Positions 1 to 8,150 of a stretch of 64,000 nt of DNA are shown in pieces. The translations under genes were made by a program, and so were the position numbers. Every line of letters begins with the position of its first letter. Positions within the stretch are counted from its first letter, which is position 1. The notes beneath the pieces were generated by a model that saw only the letters and a program-made list of their open reading frames with translations, had not been told where the DNA came from and ran no database searches. The stretch is from CAIKZZ01 sp035524595 (GTDB taxonomy: Bacteria; Pseudomonadota; Gammaproteobacteria; Steroidobacterales; Steroidobacteraceae), in assembly GCA_035524595.1 (NCBI GenBank), contig DATKOP010000062.1:1-64000 (forward strand), written 5' to 3'.

Positions 1-254
1 AGATCAAGGGCGTGCGCGAGGCCTTCGCAGTGCCGCGCTTCCACGAGGCGCTCCTCAAGCTCGACCGCCCGGTCGGCCCGGTGCTCGAGGAACTGGCGCG
101 CCGGGCCATCGCCGGCGGCTACGACGCCTCGGCGGACTACCCGGAGCTCGGCAACGCGCTGCTCGTCTGCGCGACCGAGACCAAGACGAGCGGCGACATC
201 GCGGCCTACGCGTCGGCGCTGCGCGCGGTGCTCGGCACCGCGCGGGCTGCCTGA
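1..254 (+). CDS. gcvPA: Glycine dehydrogenase (decarboxylating) subunit 1, C-terminal end (partial)
   Basis: The reading frame is open from the window edge (first full codon at base 3) to the TGA at 252-254, giving about 83 residues. The tail (DRPVGPVLEELARR, then a YPELGNALLVCATETK stretch) matches the C-terminus of the alpha half of the split P-protein of the glycine cleavage system. The identity rests mainly on the gene directly downstream, gcvPB, 11 bases away. In the family the two halves form an alpha2beta2 PLP enzyme that decarboxylates glycine and passes the aminomethyl group to lipoylated H-protein. The N-terminal part lies outside the window. Confidence 0.88.
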   Translation, partial: IKGVREAFAVPRFHEALLKLDRPVGPVLEELARRAIAGGYDASADYPELGNALLVCATETKTSGDIAAYASALRAVLGTARAA

Positions 255-265
255 GGAGACACCCG

Positions 266-1747
266 ATGACTGACCCGAACCCGACCGCCGCGGCGCGCGA
301 GCCTACCATCTTCGACCTGTCGCGGACCGGCCGCGCGGCGACCGCGCAGATGCCGCCGCCGCTGACGGCCGAGGTGCCGGCACAGCTGCGCCGCCGCCGC
401 CGGCCGCTGCTGCCGCAGGTCTCGGAGCTGCAGGCGGTGCGCCACTACACGCGGCTGTCGCAGTTGAACTTCTCGATCGACACGCACTTCTATCCGCTCG
501 GCTCGTGCACGATGAAGTACAACCCGCGCGGCTGCAACCAGTACGCGATGCTGCCGGAGTTCTTGGCGCGGCATCCGCTGGCGCCGGCGTCGCTGGGGCA
601 GGGCGTGATGGCGTGCCTGCACGAACTGCAGGAGATGCTCAAGGAGGTCACCGGCATGCAGGGCGTGTCGCTGACGCCGATGGCCGGCGCGCAGGGCGAG
701 TTCGCCGGCGTCGCGATGATCCGCGCCTACCATCGCGCGCGCGGCGACCTGGCGCGCAACGAGATCATCGTGCCGGAGGCCGCGCACGGCACCAACCCGG
801 CGACCGCGTCGATGTGCGGCATGAAGGTCATCGAGATCCCGTGCAACGCCGAGGGTGACTGCGACCTCGAGGCGCTCGGCAGGGTGGTCGGGCCGAACAC
901 CGCCGGCATCATGCTGACCAATCCGTCGACGCTCGGGGTCTTCGAGCGCACGATCGCCGACATCGAGAAGCTGGTGCACGCGGCCGGCGGCCTGCTCTAC
1001 TACGACGGCGCGAACCTGAACGCGATCCTCGGCAAGGTGCGCCCCGGCGACATGGGCTTCGACGTCATCCACATGAACCTGCACAAGACCTTCTCGACGC
1101 CGCACGGCGGCGGCGGCCCGGGCGCGGGCGCGGTCGGCGTCGGCGCGCGGCTGCTGCCGTACCTGCCGATCCCGGTCGTCGGCCGCGACGCCGACGGCTA
1201 CCGCTGGCTCGACGAGCGCGACCTGCCGGCGTCGATCGGCCGGCTGTCGGGGTTCATGGGCAACGCCGGCGTGCTGCTGCGCGCCTACATCTACATGCGC
1301 ATGGTCGGTCGCGAGGGCATGCGGCGCATCGGCGAGTACGCGACGCTGAACGCGAACTACCTGCTGGCGCGGTTCCGGCAGGCCGGTTTCGAGCCGGCCT
1401 ACCCGAGCCGGCGCGCCACCCACGAGTTCATCCTGACGATGAAGCACGAGGCCCGCGAGCACGGCGCGACCGCGATGGACTTCGCCAAGCGGCTGCTCGA
1501 CTTCGGCTACCACGCGCCGACGACCTATTTCCCGCTGCTGGTGCCGGAGTGCCTGCTGATCGAGCCGACCGAGACGGAGGCCAAGGAGACGCTCGACGGC
1601 TTCGTCGACGCGATGGTGGCGATCCGGCGCGAGGCGGCCGAGGACGCGGGGCGGCTGAAGGGCGCGCCGTACACGCTGCCGGTCCGCCGCCTCGACGACG
1701 TGCGCGCCGCGAAGCAGCTGGATCTGACCTGGAAGCCCGCCGCATGA
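266..1747 (+). CDS. gcvPB: Glycine dehydrogenase (decarboxylating) subunit 2
   Basis: This 493-residue protein is the beta subunit of the split glycine decarboxylase (P-protein), which carries the PLP cofactor. The PLP lysine is visible as K274 in NLHKTFSTPHGGGGPG, a hallmark of the family. The N-terminal STMK-like segment (YPLGSCTMKYNP, about 77-88) is also typical. The ATG follows GAGGAG (253-258), a strong ribosome binding site overlapping the gcvPA stop. It is cotranscribed with gcvPA, and its TGA overlaps the ATG of dgkA. Length is normal. gcvT and gcvH are not seen here and are presumably upstream of the window. Confidence 0.96.
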   Translation: MTDPNPTAAAREPTIFDLSRTGRAATAQMPPPLTAEVPAQLRRRRRPLLPQVSELQAVRHYTRLSQLNFSIDTHFYPLGSCTMKYNPRGCNQYAMLPEFLARHPLAPASLGQGVMACLHELQEMLKEVTGMQGVSLTPMAGAQGEFAGVAMIRAYHRARGDLARNEIIVPEAAHGTNPATASMCGMKVIEIPCNAEGDCDLEALGRVVGPNTAGIMLTNPSTLGVFERTIADIEKLVHAAGGLLYYDGANLNAILGKVRPGDMGFDVIHMNLHKTFSTPHGGGGPGAGAVGVGARLLPYLPIPVVGRDADGYRWLDERDLPASIGRLSGFMGNAGVLLRAYIYMRMVGREGMRRIGEYATLNANYLLARFRQAGFEPAYPSRRATHEFILTMKHEAREHGATAMDFAKRLLDFGYHAPTTYFPLLVPECLLIEPTETEAKETLDGFVDAMVAIRREAAEDAGRLKGAPYTLPVRRLDDVRAAKQLDLTWKPAA

Positions 1748-2142
1748 GCGCACCCGAGACCACCGGCGGCGCGGTGCGCCCGGGCGCGAAGCCGCAGGGC
1801 CTGGGGCGGCTGCTGAAGGCGTTCGGCAACACCGCCAAGGGCCTGGCCGGCTGCTGGCGCGAGGAGGCGGCGTTCCGCCAGGAGTGCCTGCTCGCGCTGG
1901 TGGTGATACCCGCGGGACTGTGGCTGGGCGCGAGCGGCGTCGAGCGCGCCGCGCTGATCGGCCCGATGCTGCTGATCCTGGTCGTCGAGCTCCTGAACAG
2001 TGCCGTCGAGACCGCCATCGACCGCATCGGCACCGAGCGCCATGCGCTGTCGGGCCTCGCCAAGGACCTCGGCTCGGCGGCGGTGTTCGTCGCCTTCGTG
2101 CTGCTCGCGAGCTGCTGGGGCCTCGTGCTGCTCGGCCGCTGA
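1744..2142 (+). CDS. dgkA: Diacylglycerol kinase, prokaryotic DgkA family
   Basis: The 132-residue protein is a small integral membrane kinase of the DgkA family, which phosphorylates diacylglycerol (or undecaprenol in some bacteria) with ATP. The motif ELLNSAVETAIDR (about 83-95) is the conserved catalytic signature, and three hydrophobic segments follow the family pattern (about 43-60, 64-82, 112-130). The ATG at 1744 overlaps the gcvPB stop as ATGA, so translation is probably coupled. It has nothing obvious to do with glycine cleavage and is probably just a passenger in the transcript. Confidence 0.93.
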   Translation: MSAPETTGGAVRPGAKPQGLGRLLKAFGNTAKGLAGCWREEAAFRQECLLALVVIPAGLWLGASGVERAALIGPMLLILVVELLNSAVETAIDRIGTERHALSGLAKDLGSAAVFVAFVLLASCWGLVLLGR

Positions 2143-2239
2143 GGCGCGCCGGGCGCGGCGCGGTCGCCGCCGCGCCGTGCCGGTGGCGGGGCACGCCGCC
2201 GGCCGGTATGGTGGCCGCTTTCGCCGGAGGCCCAAGTCG

Positions 2240-3172
2240 ATGACAGCGATGATCTGCGGCTCGCTCGCCTACGACACCGTCATGGTGTTCGACGGCCGCT
2301 TCAAGGAGCACATCCTCGCCGACCGCATCCACATGCTGTCGGTGTCGTTCCTGGTTCCGCAGCTGCGCCGCAACTACGGCGGCTGCGCCGGCAACATCGC
2401 CTACAACCTCGGCCTGCTCGGCGTCCGGGGCCACGTGCTGGCGACGGTCGGCGACGATTTCGGGCCGTACGAAACTTGGATGCAGCGGCACGGTCTCAGT
2501 CTCGAGTACGTGCGCCGCATCCCCGACACCTACACCGCGCAGGCGTTCATCACGACCGACCTCGATGACAACCAGATCACCGCCTTCCACCCGGGCGCCA
2601 TGCAGCACTCGGGCGAGCTCGACGTGCCGGCGGGTGCCGGCATCTCGCTCGGCCTGGTGGGCCCCGACAGCCGCGACGGCATGATCCGCCATGCCCAGCA
2701 GTTCGCCGACGCCGGCATCCCGTTCATCTTCGACGTCGGCCAGGGCCTGCCGATGTTCGGCGGCCAGGACCTCGAGGTCTTCCTCGACCAGGCGAGCTGG
2801 GTGATCGTCAACGACTACGAGGGCCAGCTGATCCAGGAGCGTACCGGGCTCGCGCCGGCGGCGATCGCGGCGCGCTGCCGCGCCTACGTCGTGACCGGCG
2901 GCGCCGAGGGCTCGCGGATCTACGCCGAGGGCCGCGTCGTCGACATCCCGCCGGTGCGCGCCGAGCGCGTCGTCGACCCGACCGGCTGCGGCGATGCCTA
3001 CCGCGCCGGCTTCATCTTCGGGCTGAGCCGCGGCTTCGACTGGCCGACCACCGGCCGGCTTGCCTCGCTGATGGGCGCGATCAAGGTGGCGCACCACGGC
3101 ACGCAGACGCACCAGCTGGCCGCGGCCGAGATCGGCGAGCGTTTCCACGGCGCCTTCGGCTACCGGTTCTGA
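2240..3172 (+). CDS. PfkB-family carbohydrate/adenosine kinase
   Basis: A 310-residue ribokinase-type (PfkB) kinase. It shows the N-terminal glycine-rich substrate region (NYGGCAGNIAYNLGLLG, about 46-62) and the PfkB signature 2 DPTGCGDAYRAGF near residue 245, whose GCGD supplies the anion hole and catalytic Asp. The substrate cannot be read from sequence; adenosine or a sugar are the usual options for relatives carrying this N-terminus. The ATG at 2240 is preceded by GCCGGAGG (2223-2230), which decides the start; the frame is open further upstream, but that part overlaps dgkA. There are 97 bases between dgkA and this gene. Confidence 0.85.
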   Translation: MTAMICGSLAYDTVMVFDGRFKEHILADRIHMLSVSFLVPQLRRNYGGCAGNIAYNLGLLGVRGHVLATVGDDFGPYETWMQRHGLSLEYVRRIPDTYTAQAFITTDLDDNQITAFHPGAMQHSGELDVPAGAGISLGLVGPDSRDGMIRHAQQFADAGIPFIFDVGQGLPMFGGQDLEVFLDQASWVIVNDYEGQLIQERTGLAPAAIAARCRAYVVTGGAEGSRIYAEGRVVDIPPVRAERVVDPTGCGDAYRAGFIFGLSRGFDWPTTGRLASLMGAIKVAHHGTQTHQLAAAEIGERFHGAFGYRF

Positions 3173-3196
3173 CGCGGGCGTAGGGAGTACACGCAC

Positions 3197-6043
3197 ATGC
3201 TGATCGACCTGCGCGCGCGCGCCGCCGCGGCGCTCCTGCTCGGCCTCGTCGCCGGCGGGACGCCCGCCGAGACGCCCGGCGCCGCCACCCCGGTCGCCGC
3301 GGACGTGCTCGAGGAGCGGCCGGAGTGGGCGCGCACGCTCGAGCGGATCGCGGTCGGCGTGGTCGCGATCCAGATCGACGAGACCCGCGCCTTCGACACC
3401 GAGTGGAACTCCTCCGCCCAGGCCACCGGCTTCGTCGTCGACGCCAAGCGCGGTCTGATACTCACCAACCGGCACGTGGTCACGCCGGGACCGGTCACGG
3501 CGCAGGCGGTGTTCATGAACCGCGAGGAGGTGCAGCTCTACCCGGTGTACCGCGACCCGGTGCACGACTTCGGCGTCTACCGCTACGACCCCGCCAAGCT
3601 GCGCTTCATCCAGCCGCAGCAGATCCCGCTCGCGCCCGAGGGCGCCAAGATCGGCACCGAAATCCGGGTCGTCGGCAACGACGCCGGCGAGCAGCTGTCG
3701 ATCCTCGCCGGCACGCTCGCGCGGCTCGACCGCGACGCGCCGGCCTACGGCGTCGGCAAGTACAACGACTTCAATACCTTCTACTACCAGGCCGCCTCGA
3801 GCACCTCCGGCGGCTCGTCCGGCTCGCCGGTGCTCGACGTCAAGGGGCGCGCGGTCGCGCTCAACGCCGGCGGCTCGAGCCAGGCGGCCTCGAGCTTCTA
3901 CCTGCCGCTCGACCGCGTGGTGCGTGCGCTCAGGCTGATCCAGGAAGGCAAGCCCGTGCCGCGCGGCACGCTCGAGATCGTGTTCGAGTACACGCCCTAC
4001 GACGAGCTCAGGCGGCTCGGCCTCAGGCCCGCCACCGAGGCCGAGGTGCGGCGCGCGTTCCCGAAGCAGGTCGGCATGCTGGTCGTCAAGGAGGTGCAGC
4101 CGGGATCGCCGAGCGACGGCGTGCTCGAGCCCGGCGACGTGCTGGTGCGGCTCGACGGTCACTACGTGACCGAGTTCCTGAGCCTCGAGAGCGCGCTCGA
4201 CGACTCGGTCGGGCGCACCGTCCGGCTCGAGGTGCAGCGCGGCGGCGAACTCCTGAGCCGCGAGATCCCGGTCGAGGACCTGCACGCGATCACGCCGGAC
4301 GAGTACGTCGAGTTCGGCGACGCGGTCGTCAACCGGCTCTCGTACCAGATGGCGCGCCACATGAACGTGCCGATCCGCGGCGTCTACGTCGCCAACCCCG
4401 GCTACATGTTCGGTGCGGCCGGCGTGCCGCGCGGCGCGGTGCTGACCGCCTTCAACGGCAAGCCGCTGCGCGACGTCGACGACTACGAGCAGGCGCTTGC
4501 CGACCTCGCCCAGGGCGACCGGGCGACGGTGCGCTTCTTCACGCTCGACGACACGCGCTCGCAGCAGGTGCGCGTGATCAGGATCGACCGGCAGTGGTTT
4601 CCGGCGCGGCGCTGCAAGCGCGACGACGCGCTCGGCTACTGGCCGTGCCGCGCGCTCGCGGCCGGGCCGCCGCCGGGCGCGCCGCAGCCCGCCAGCACCA
4701 CCTTCGGCGGCAGCGGCGACGCGCGCGCCGACCGGCTCGCGCCGTCGCTGGTCGTCATCAACTTCGACATGCCGTACTCGGTGTCGGGCGTGACCGAGCG
4801 CAGCTACCGCGGCACCGGCGTGATCGTCGATGCCGCGCGCGGCCTCGTGGTCACCGACCGCAACACCGTGCCGGTCGCGCTCGGCGACGTGCGCCTGACC
4901 TTCGCCGGGACGATCGAGGTGCCGGGGCGGGTCGAGTACATCCACCCGCTGCACAACCTCGCAGTGATCTCCTACGACCCGAGGCTGATCGGCACGACGC
5001 CGGTGCGCGCGGCGCACTTCTCGACCAAGGAGCTCGTCCCGGGCGACAGCGTCTGGGTCGTCGGGCTGCGCGCCGACCAGCGCCTGGCCTCGCTCGAGAG
5101 CCGGGTCGCCGCGGTCGAGGCCGCGCAGTTCCCGCTGTCGCGGACGCTGGCGTTTCGCGACTCGAACCTCGAGGTCGTGACGCTGGTCAACGGCCCGACC
5201 GACTTCGACGGCGTGGTCACCGACAAGGCCGGCGACGTGCGGGCGCTATGGTCGAGCTTCGCCTTCGACAGCGGCCGCGAGCTGCAGCAGCAGAACCTCG
5301 GCGTGCCGGCCGAGGTGGTGACGGCGATGCTCGACGTGGTGAGGAGCGGCCGGCCGATGCGCTCGCTCGAGGCGGAGCTGCAGCCGGTGCCGCTGTCGGT
5401 GGCGCGCAAGCTCGGGCTCGACGAGGACTGGGTGCGGCGCGTCGAGGCGCACAGCCCGGGGCGCCGCCAGGTGCTCGGCATCGGCAGGCTGGTGGCCGGC
5501 TCGCCGGCGGCGGAGCTGCTGCAGAGCGGCGACCTGCTGCTCGCGATCGACGGCCGGGTCGTGAACCGCTTCCGCGAGGTCGACCAGGCGGTGCAGCAGG
5601 CGCACGCGCGCGTCACCGTCTGGCGCAACGGCGCGGAGCTGAACTTCGAGCTCGCCACCGCCGCGCTGCAGGGCGCCGACATCGACCGCGTGCTGGTGTG
5701 GGCCGGCGCCGTGCTGCAGGCGCCGCACCGGGCGCTCGCGGCGCAGCGGGGCGTGGCGCCGAACGGCGTGTTCGTCGCCTTCTTCCTGTACGGCTCGCCG
5801 GCCACCCGCTACGGACTCTGGGCCGGACGGCGCATCGTCGAGGTGGACGGCAAGCCGACTCCGGACCTGGACGCCTTCCTCGCCGCGGTCGGCGGCAAGG
5901 AGGACCGTGCCTCGCTGCGTCTCAAGACCGTCACCTGGAACAACTCGGCGGACGTGATCACGCTCAAGCTCGACAAGAAGTACTGGCCGACCTACGAGCT
6001 GCGGCGCACGGGCGACGCCTGGGAGCGGCGCGCGCTCGAGTGA
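3197..6043 (+). CDS. Nma111-type tandem HtrA serine protease with four PDZ domains
   Basis: 948 residues with an N-terminal hydrophobic leader (about 8-25), so probably periplasmic. Domain order as read: trypsin-like protease (about 45-245), two PDZ-like domains (about 290-370 and 375-460), a second protease-like domain (about 510-720), then two more PDZ-like domains (about 745-830 and 850-930). This is the layout known from yeast Nma111. The first triad is intact: H93 in TNRHVV, D124 in HDFG, S208 in GGSSGSPV (instead of GNSGGP, as in Nma111). In the second unit the His position reads Asn (TDRNTV), the Asp position reads Asn (HNLAV) and no Ser motif is present, so it is a pseudoprotease. Its native substrate is unknown. 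Confidence 0.88.
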   Translation: MLIDLRARAAAALLLGLVAGGTPAETPGAATPVAADVLEERPEWARTLERIAVGVVAIQIDETRAFDTEWNSSAQATGFVVDAKRGLILTNRHVVTPGPVTAQAVFMNREEVQLYPVYRDPVHDFGVYRYDPAKLRFIQPQQIPLAPEGAKIGTEIRVVGNDAGEQLSILAGTLARLDRDAPAYGVGKYNDFNTFYYQAASSTSGGSSGSPVLDVKGRAVALNAGGSSQAASSFYLPLDRVVRALRLIQEGKPVPRGTLEIVFEYTPYDELRRLGLRPATEAEVRRAFPKQVGMLVVKEVQPGSPSDGVLEPGDVLVRLDGHYVTEFLSLESALDDSVGRTVRLEVQRGGELLSREIPVEDLHAITPDEYVEFGDAVVNRLSYQMARHMNVPIRGVYVANPGYMFGAAGVPRGAVLTAFNGKPLRDVDDYEQALADLAQGDRATVRFFTLDDTRSQQVRVIRIDRQWFPARRCKRDDALGYWPCRALAAGPPPGAPQPASTTFGGSGDARADRLAPSLVVINFDMPYSVSGVTERSYRGTGVIVDAARGLVVTDRNTVPVALGDVRLTFAGTIEVPGRVEYIHPLHNLAVISYDPRLIGTTPVRAAHFSTKELVPGDSVWVVGLRADQRLASLESRVAAVEAAQFPLSRTLAFRDSNLEVVTLVNGPTDFDGVVTDKAGDVRALWSSFAFDSGRELQQQNLGVPAEVVTAMLDVVRSGRPMRSLEAELQPVPLSVARKLGLDEDWVRRVEAHSPGRRQVLGIGRLVAGSPAAELLQSGDLLLAIDGRVVNRFREVDQAVQQAHARVTVWRNGAELNFELATAALQGADIDRVLVWAGAVLQAPHRALAAQRGVAPNGVFVAFFLYGSPATRYGLWAGRRIVEVDGKPTPDLDAFLAAVGGKEDRASLRLKTVTWNNSADVITLKLDKKYWPTYELRRTGDAWERRALE

Positions 6044-6091
6044 GCGCGCCGCCGGCCGCGGCCGGCGTGCCGCGGACCGTGACGCCGTCGG

Positions 6092-6120
6092 TTGCCGGGC
6101 GGCGCGCCATTCTTTAACTT
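6092..6120 (+). promoter_or_regulatory. Weak sigma70-like promoter before DUF72 gene
   Basis: TTGCCG (6092-6097), a 17-base spacer and TAACTT (6115-6120) lie 28 bases before the GTG of the DUF72 gene, in a short AT-richer patch. The -10 matches the consensus at only 3 of 6 positions, so this is a candidate only. Confidence 0.25.
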
Positions 6121-6147
6121 GCAGGCCCCAGCGCACGGATTCTCGCG

Positions 6148-7164
6148 GTGATCCCCGATCCCTCCACGCAGTTCGAGCTGTTCACGGCCGGCGGGTCCGA
6201 CGCCGAGCTGATCGGCACCGCGCCGCTGCCGGCGGAGCTCGAGGCCGCCGCCCGGGGGCTGCCGCAGGGGCTGCGGCTCGGGACCTCGAGCTGGTCATTC
6301 CCGGGCTGGGCCGGCATCGTCTACGCGCACCGCGTCGGCGAGCAGCTGCTCGCCCGCCAGGGGCTCGCGGCCTATTCGCACCATCCGCTGCTGGGCGCGG
6401 TCGGCGTCGACCGCAGCTTCTACGCGCCGCTCGGCGCGGACGAGTTCCGCCACTACGCGCGCATGGTGCCGCCGCAGTTCCGCTTCGTCGTCAAGGCGCA
6501 CGCCGCGCTGACGACGCCGATCGACCGGCAGGCGCGCAACGTCGCGGTCACGCCCGACGTCGACCGCTTCCTCGACCTGCGCTATGCGATCGAGCGCGTC
6601 GTGACGCCGGTCGTCGACGGCCTCGGCGAGCGGCTCGGCGCGCTGCTGTTCCAGTTCCCGCCGTTCGGGCTGCCGTACGCGCGCGAGCCGCAGCTGTTCG
6701 TCGACGCCCTCGGCGCCTTCCTGGACGCGCTGCCGCGCGGGCCGCAGTACGCGGTCGAGCTGCGCAACCGCGAGGTGCTGGGTCCGGCGTACGCCGACGC
6801 ACTCGCGCGCAACGGTGCGACGCACTGCTTCAACGTCCACCCGCGCATGCCGGGCGTGCTCGAGCAGGCGGCGGTACTCGGCGAGAACGCATGGCTGTCC
6901 GGGACGGTGGTCGTGCGCTGGATGCTGCATCCGCAGCAGGACTACGAGGCGGCGCGCGAACGCTACTTCCCGTTCGACCGCATCGTCGATCCGGATCCCG
7001 CCAACCGGGCGGCGGTGGCGACGCTGCTGGGGCGCATCCTCGGCCGCGGCAACGAGGCGATCGCGATCGCCAACAACAAGGCCGAGGGCTGCGCGCCGCT
7101 GACGCTGTTCGGCCTGGCGCGCGAGCTCGAGCGCCGCACGCGCGAGCCGACGCCGCCGGCATGA
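6148..7164 (+). CDS. DUF72 family protein (YecE-like)
   Basis: A 338-residue protein of the DUF72/YecE TIM-barrel-like family. Visible family landmarks are LRLGTSSWSFPGW (about 45-57), a VDRSFY segment, FVVKAHAALTTP, and the conserved FQFPP and VELRN segments in the middle. The molecular function of DUF72 is not established. The start is GTG at 6148; no clear Shine-Dalgarno sequence precedes it. The stop TGA overlaps the ATG of sua5, so the two are translationally coupled. Confidence 0.85.
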   Translation: MIPDPSTQFELFTAGGSDAELIGTAPLPAELEAAARGLPQGLRLGTSSWSFPGWAGIVYAHRVGEQLLARQGLAAYSHHPLLGAVGVDRSFYAPLGADEFRHYARMVPPQFRFVVKAHAALTTPIDRQARNVAVTPDVDRFLDLRYAIERVVTPVVDGLGERLGALLFQFPPFGLPYAREPQLFVDALGAFLDALPRGPQYAVELRNREVLGPAYADALARNGATHCFNVHPRMPGVLEQAAVLGENAWLSGTVVVRWMLHPQQDYEAARERYFPFDRIVDPDPANRAAVATLLGRILGRGNEAIAIANNKAEGCAPLTLFGLARELERRTREPTPPA

Positions 7165-8120
7165 CCAGCGCCGCGGACATCGCCCGCGCCGTCGCGCTGC
7201 TGCGCGCCGGCGAGCTGGTGGCGTTTCCGACCGAGACCGTCTACGGGCTCGGCGCCGATGCGCGCAACGCCGCCGCGGTCGGCAGGATCTACGCGCTCAA
7301 GCGCCGCCCGGCCGGCCACCCGCTGATCGTGCACCTCGCCGCGGCGGGGGCGCTGGCCGACTGGGCGGCCGTCGTGCCGTCGGCGGCGCAACGGCTGGCG
7401 GCGCGCTTCTGGCCGGGGCCGCTGACGCTGATCCTGCCGCGCGCCGCCGGCGTCTCCGACCTGCTGACCGGGGGCCAGGACAGCATCGGCCTGCGCGTCC
7501 CGGCGCACCCGCTGGCGCGGCAGCTGCTCGAGGCCTTCGGCAGCGGCATCGCCGCGCCCTCGGCCAACCGCTACGGCCGCGTCAGCCCGACCAGCGCCGC
7601 GCACGTGCGCGAGGAGTTCGGCGCCGATGCGCCGTTCGTGCTCGACGGCGGCGACTCGAGCGTCGGACTCGAGTCGACGATCGTGAGCCTGGTCGGCGAG
7701 CCGCTGCTGGTGCGGCCGGGCGCCATCGCGGCGGCGGAGCTCGAGGCGCTCATCGGGCCGCTCAGGCGTGCCGCTGCGGGCGAGGGGCCGCGCGCGCCGG
7801 GCACGACGCGCGCCCACTACGCACCGGCCACGCCGCTGGTGCTGGTCGCGAGCGGGGGGCTGCCCGCGGCAGCCGCAGCCGACGCGGCGGTGCTCGCGCG
7901 GCAGCCGCCGCCCGCGGCGTTTCGCGGCGTGCTGTGGCTCACGGCCGCCGCGGACCCCGCCGCCTACGCGCACGACCTGTACGCCAACCTGCGGCGCCTC
8001 GACCGGGCCGGCGCGCGGCGCATCGTGGTCGAGGCCGTGCCGACCGGCGCGGCGTGGGAGGCGGTGCGTGACCGGCTCGGGCGCGCGGCGGCTGCTTGCG
8101 GTGCGGAGGATTCGGCCTAG
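7161..8120 (+). CDS. L-threonylcarbamoyladenylate synthase, Sua5 type
   Basis: A 319-residue two-domain Sua5. The N-terminal YrdC domain (about 1-200) carries AFPTETVYGLGADA and KRRPAGHPL, which bind ATP, threonine and bicarbonate. The GTTRAHYAP linker (about 214-222) and a C-terminal Sua5 domain distinguish it from the shorter TsaC. The family makes threonylcarbamoyl-AMP for the tRNA t6A modification. It starts at an ATG overlapping the stop of the DUF72 gene. Its TAG stop lies inside the -10 hexamer proposed for the next gene. Confidence 0.93.
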   Translation: MTSAADIARAVALLRAGELVAFPTETVYGLGADARNAAAVGRIYALKRRPAGHPLIVHLAAAGALADWAAVVPSAAQRLAARFWPGPLTLILPRAAGVSDLLTGGQDSIGLRVPAHPLARQLLEAFGSGIAAPSANRYGRVSPTSAAHVREEFGADAPFVLDGGDSSVGLESTIVSLVGEPLLVRPGAIAAAELEALIGPLRRAAAGEGPRAPGTTRAHYAPATPLVLVASGGLPAAAAADAAVLARQPPPAAFRGVLWLTAAADPAAYAHDLYANLRRLDRAGARRIVVEAVPTGAAWEAVRDRLGRAAAACGAEDSA

Positions 8121-8123
8121 AAT
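8096..8123 (+). promoter_or_regulatory. Sigma70-like promoter for the decarboxylase gene
   Basis: TTGCGG (8096-8101), 16 bases, TAGAAT (8118-8123, 5 of 6 matches). A start near 8130 would leave a leader of about 20 bases carrying GAGGAG (8138-8143) before the GTG at 8151. This favours the GTG start over the in-frame TTG at 8133. Confidence 0.5.
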
Positions 8124-8150
8124 CCGCGCCTCTTGCCGAGGAGCCACCGC

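Noticed and set aside
206..5017. A 1603-codon open frame on the minus strand opposite gcvPB, dgkA and the HtrA gene
   Set aside because: Arg/Ala/His/Val-rich low-complexity product without any domain; it mirrors well-recognised plus-strand genes and is an effect of very high GC.
6051..6066. Perfect 16-base palindrome after the HtrA gene as a terminator
   Set aside because: No loop and no T tract; GC-only palindromes of this kind are expected in such GC-rich sequence.
8133..8150. TTG 8133 as start of the decarboxylase
   Set aside because: GAGGAG lies between it and GTG 8151 at correct spacing for the latter, and the predicted transcript start is almost at 8133.
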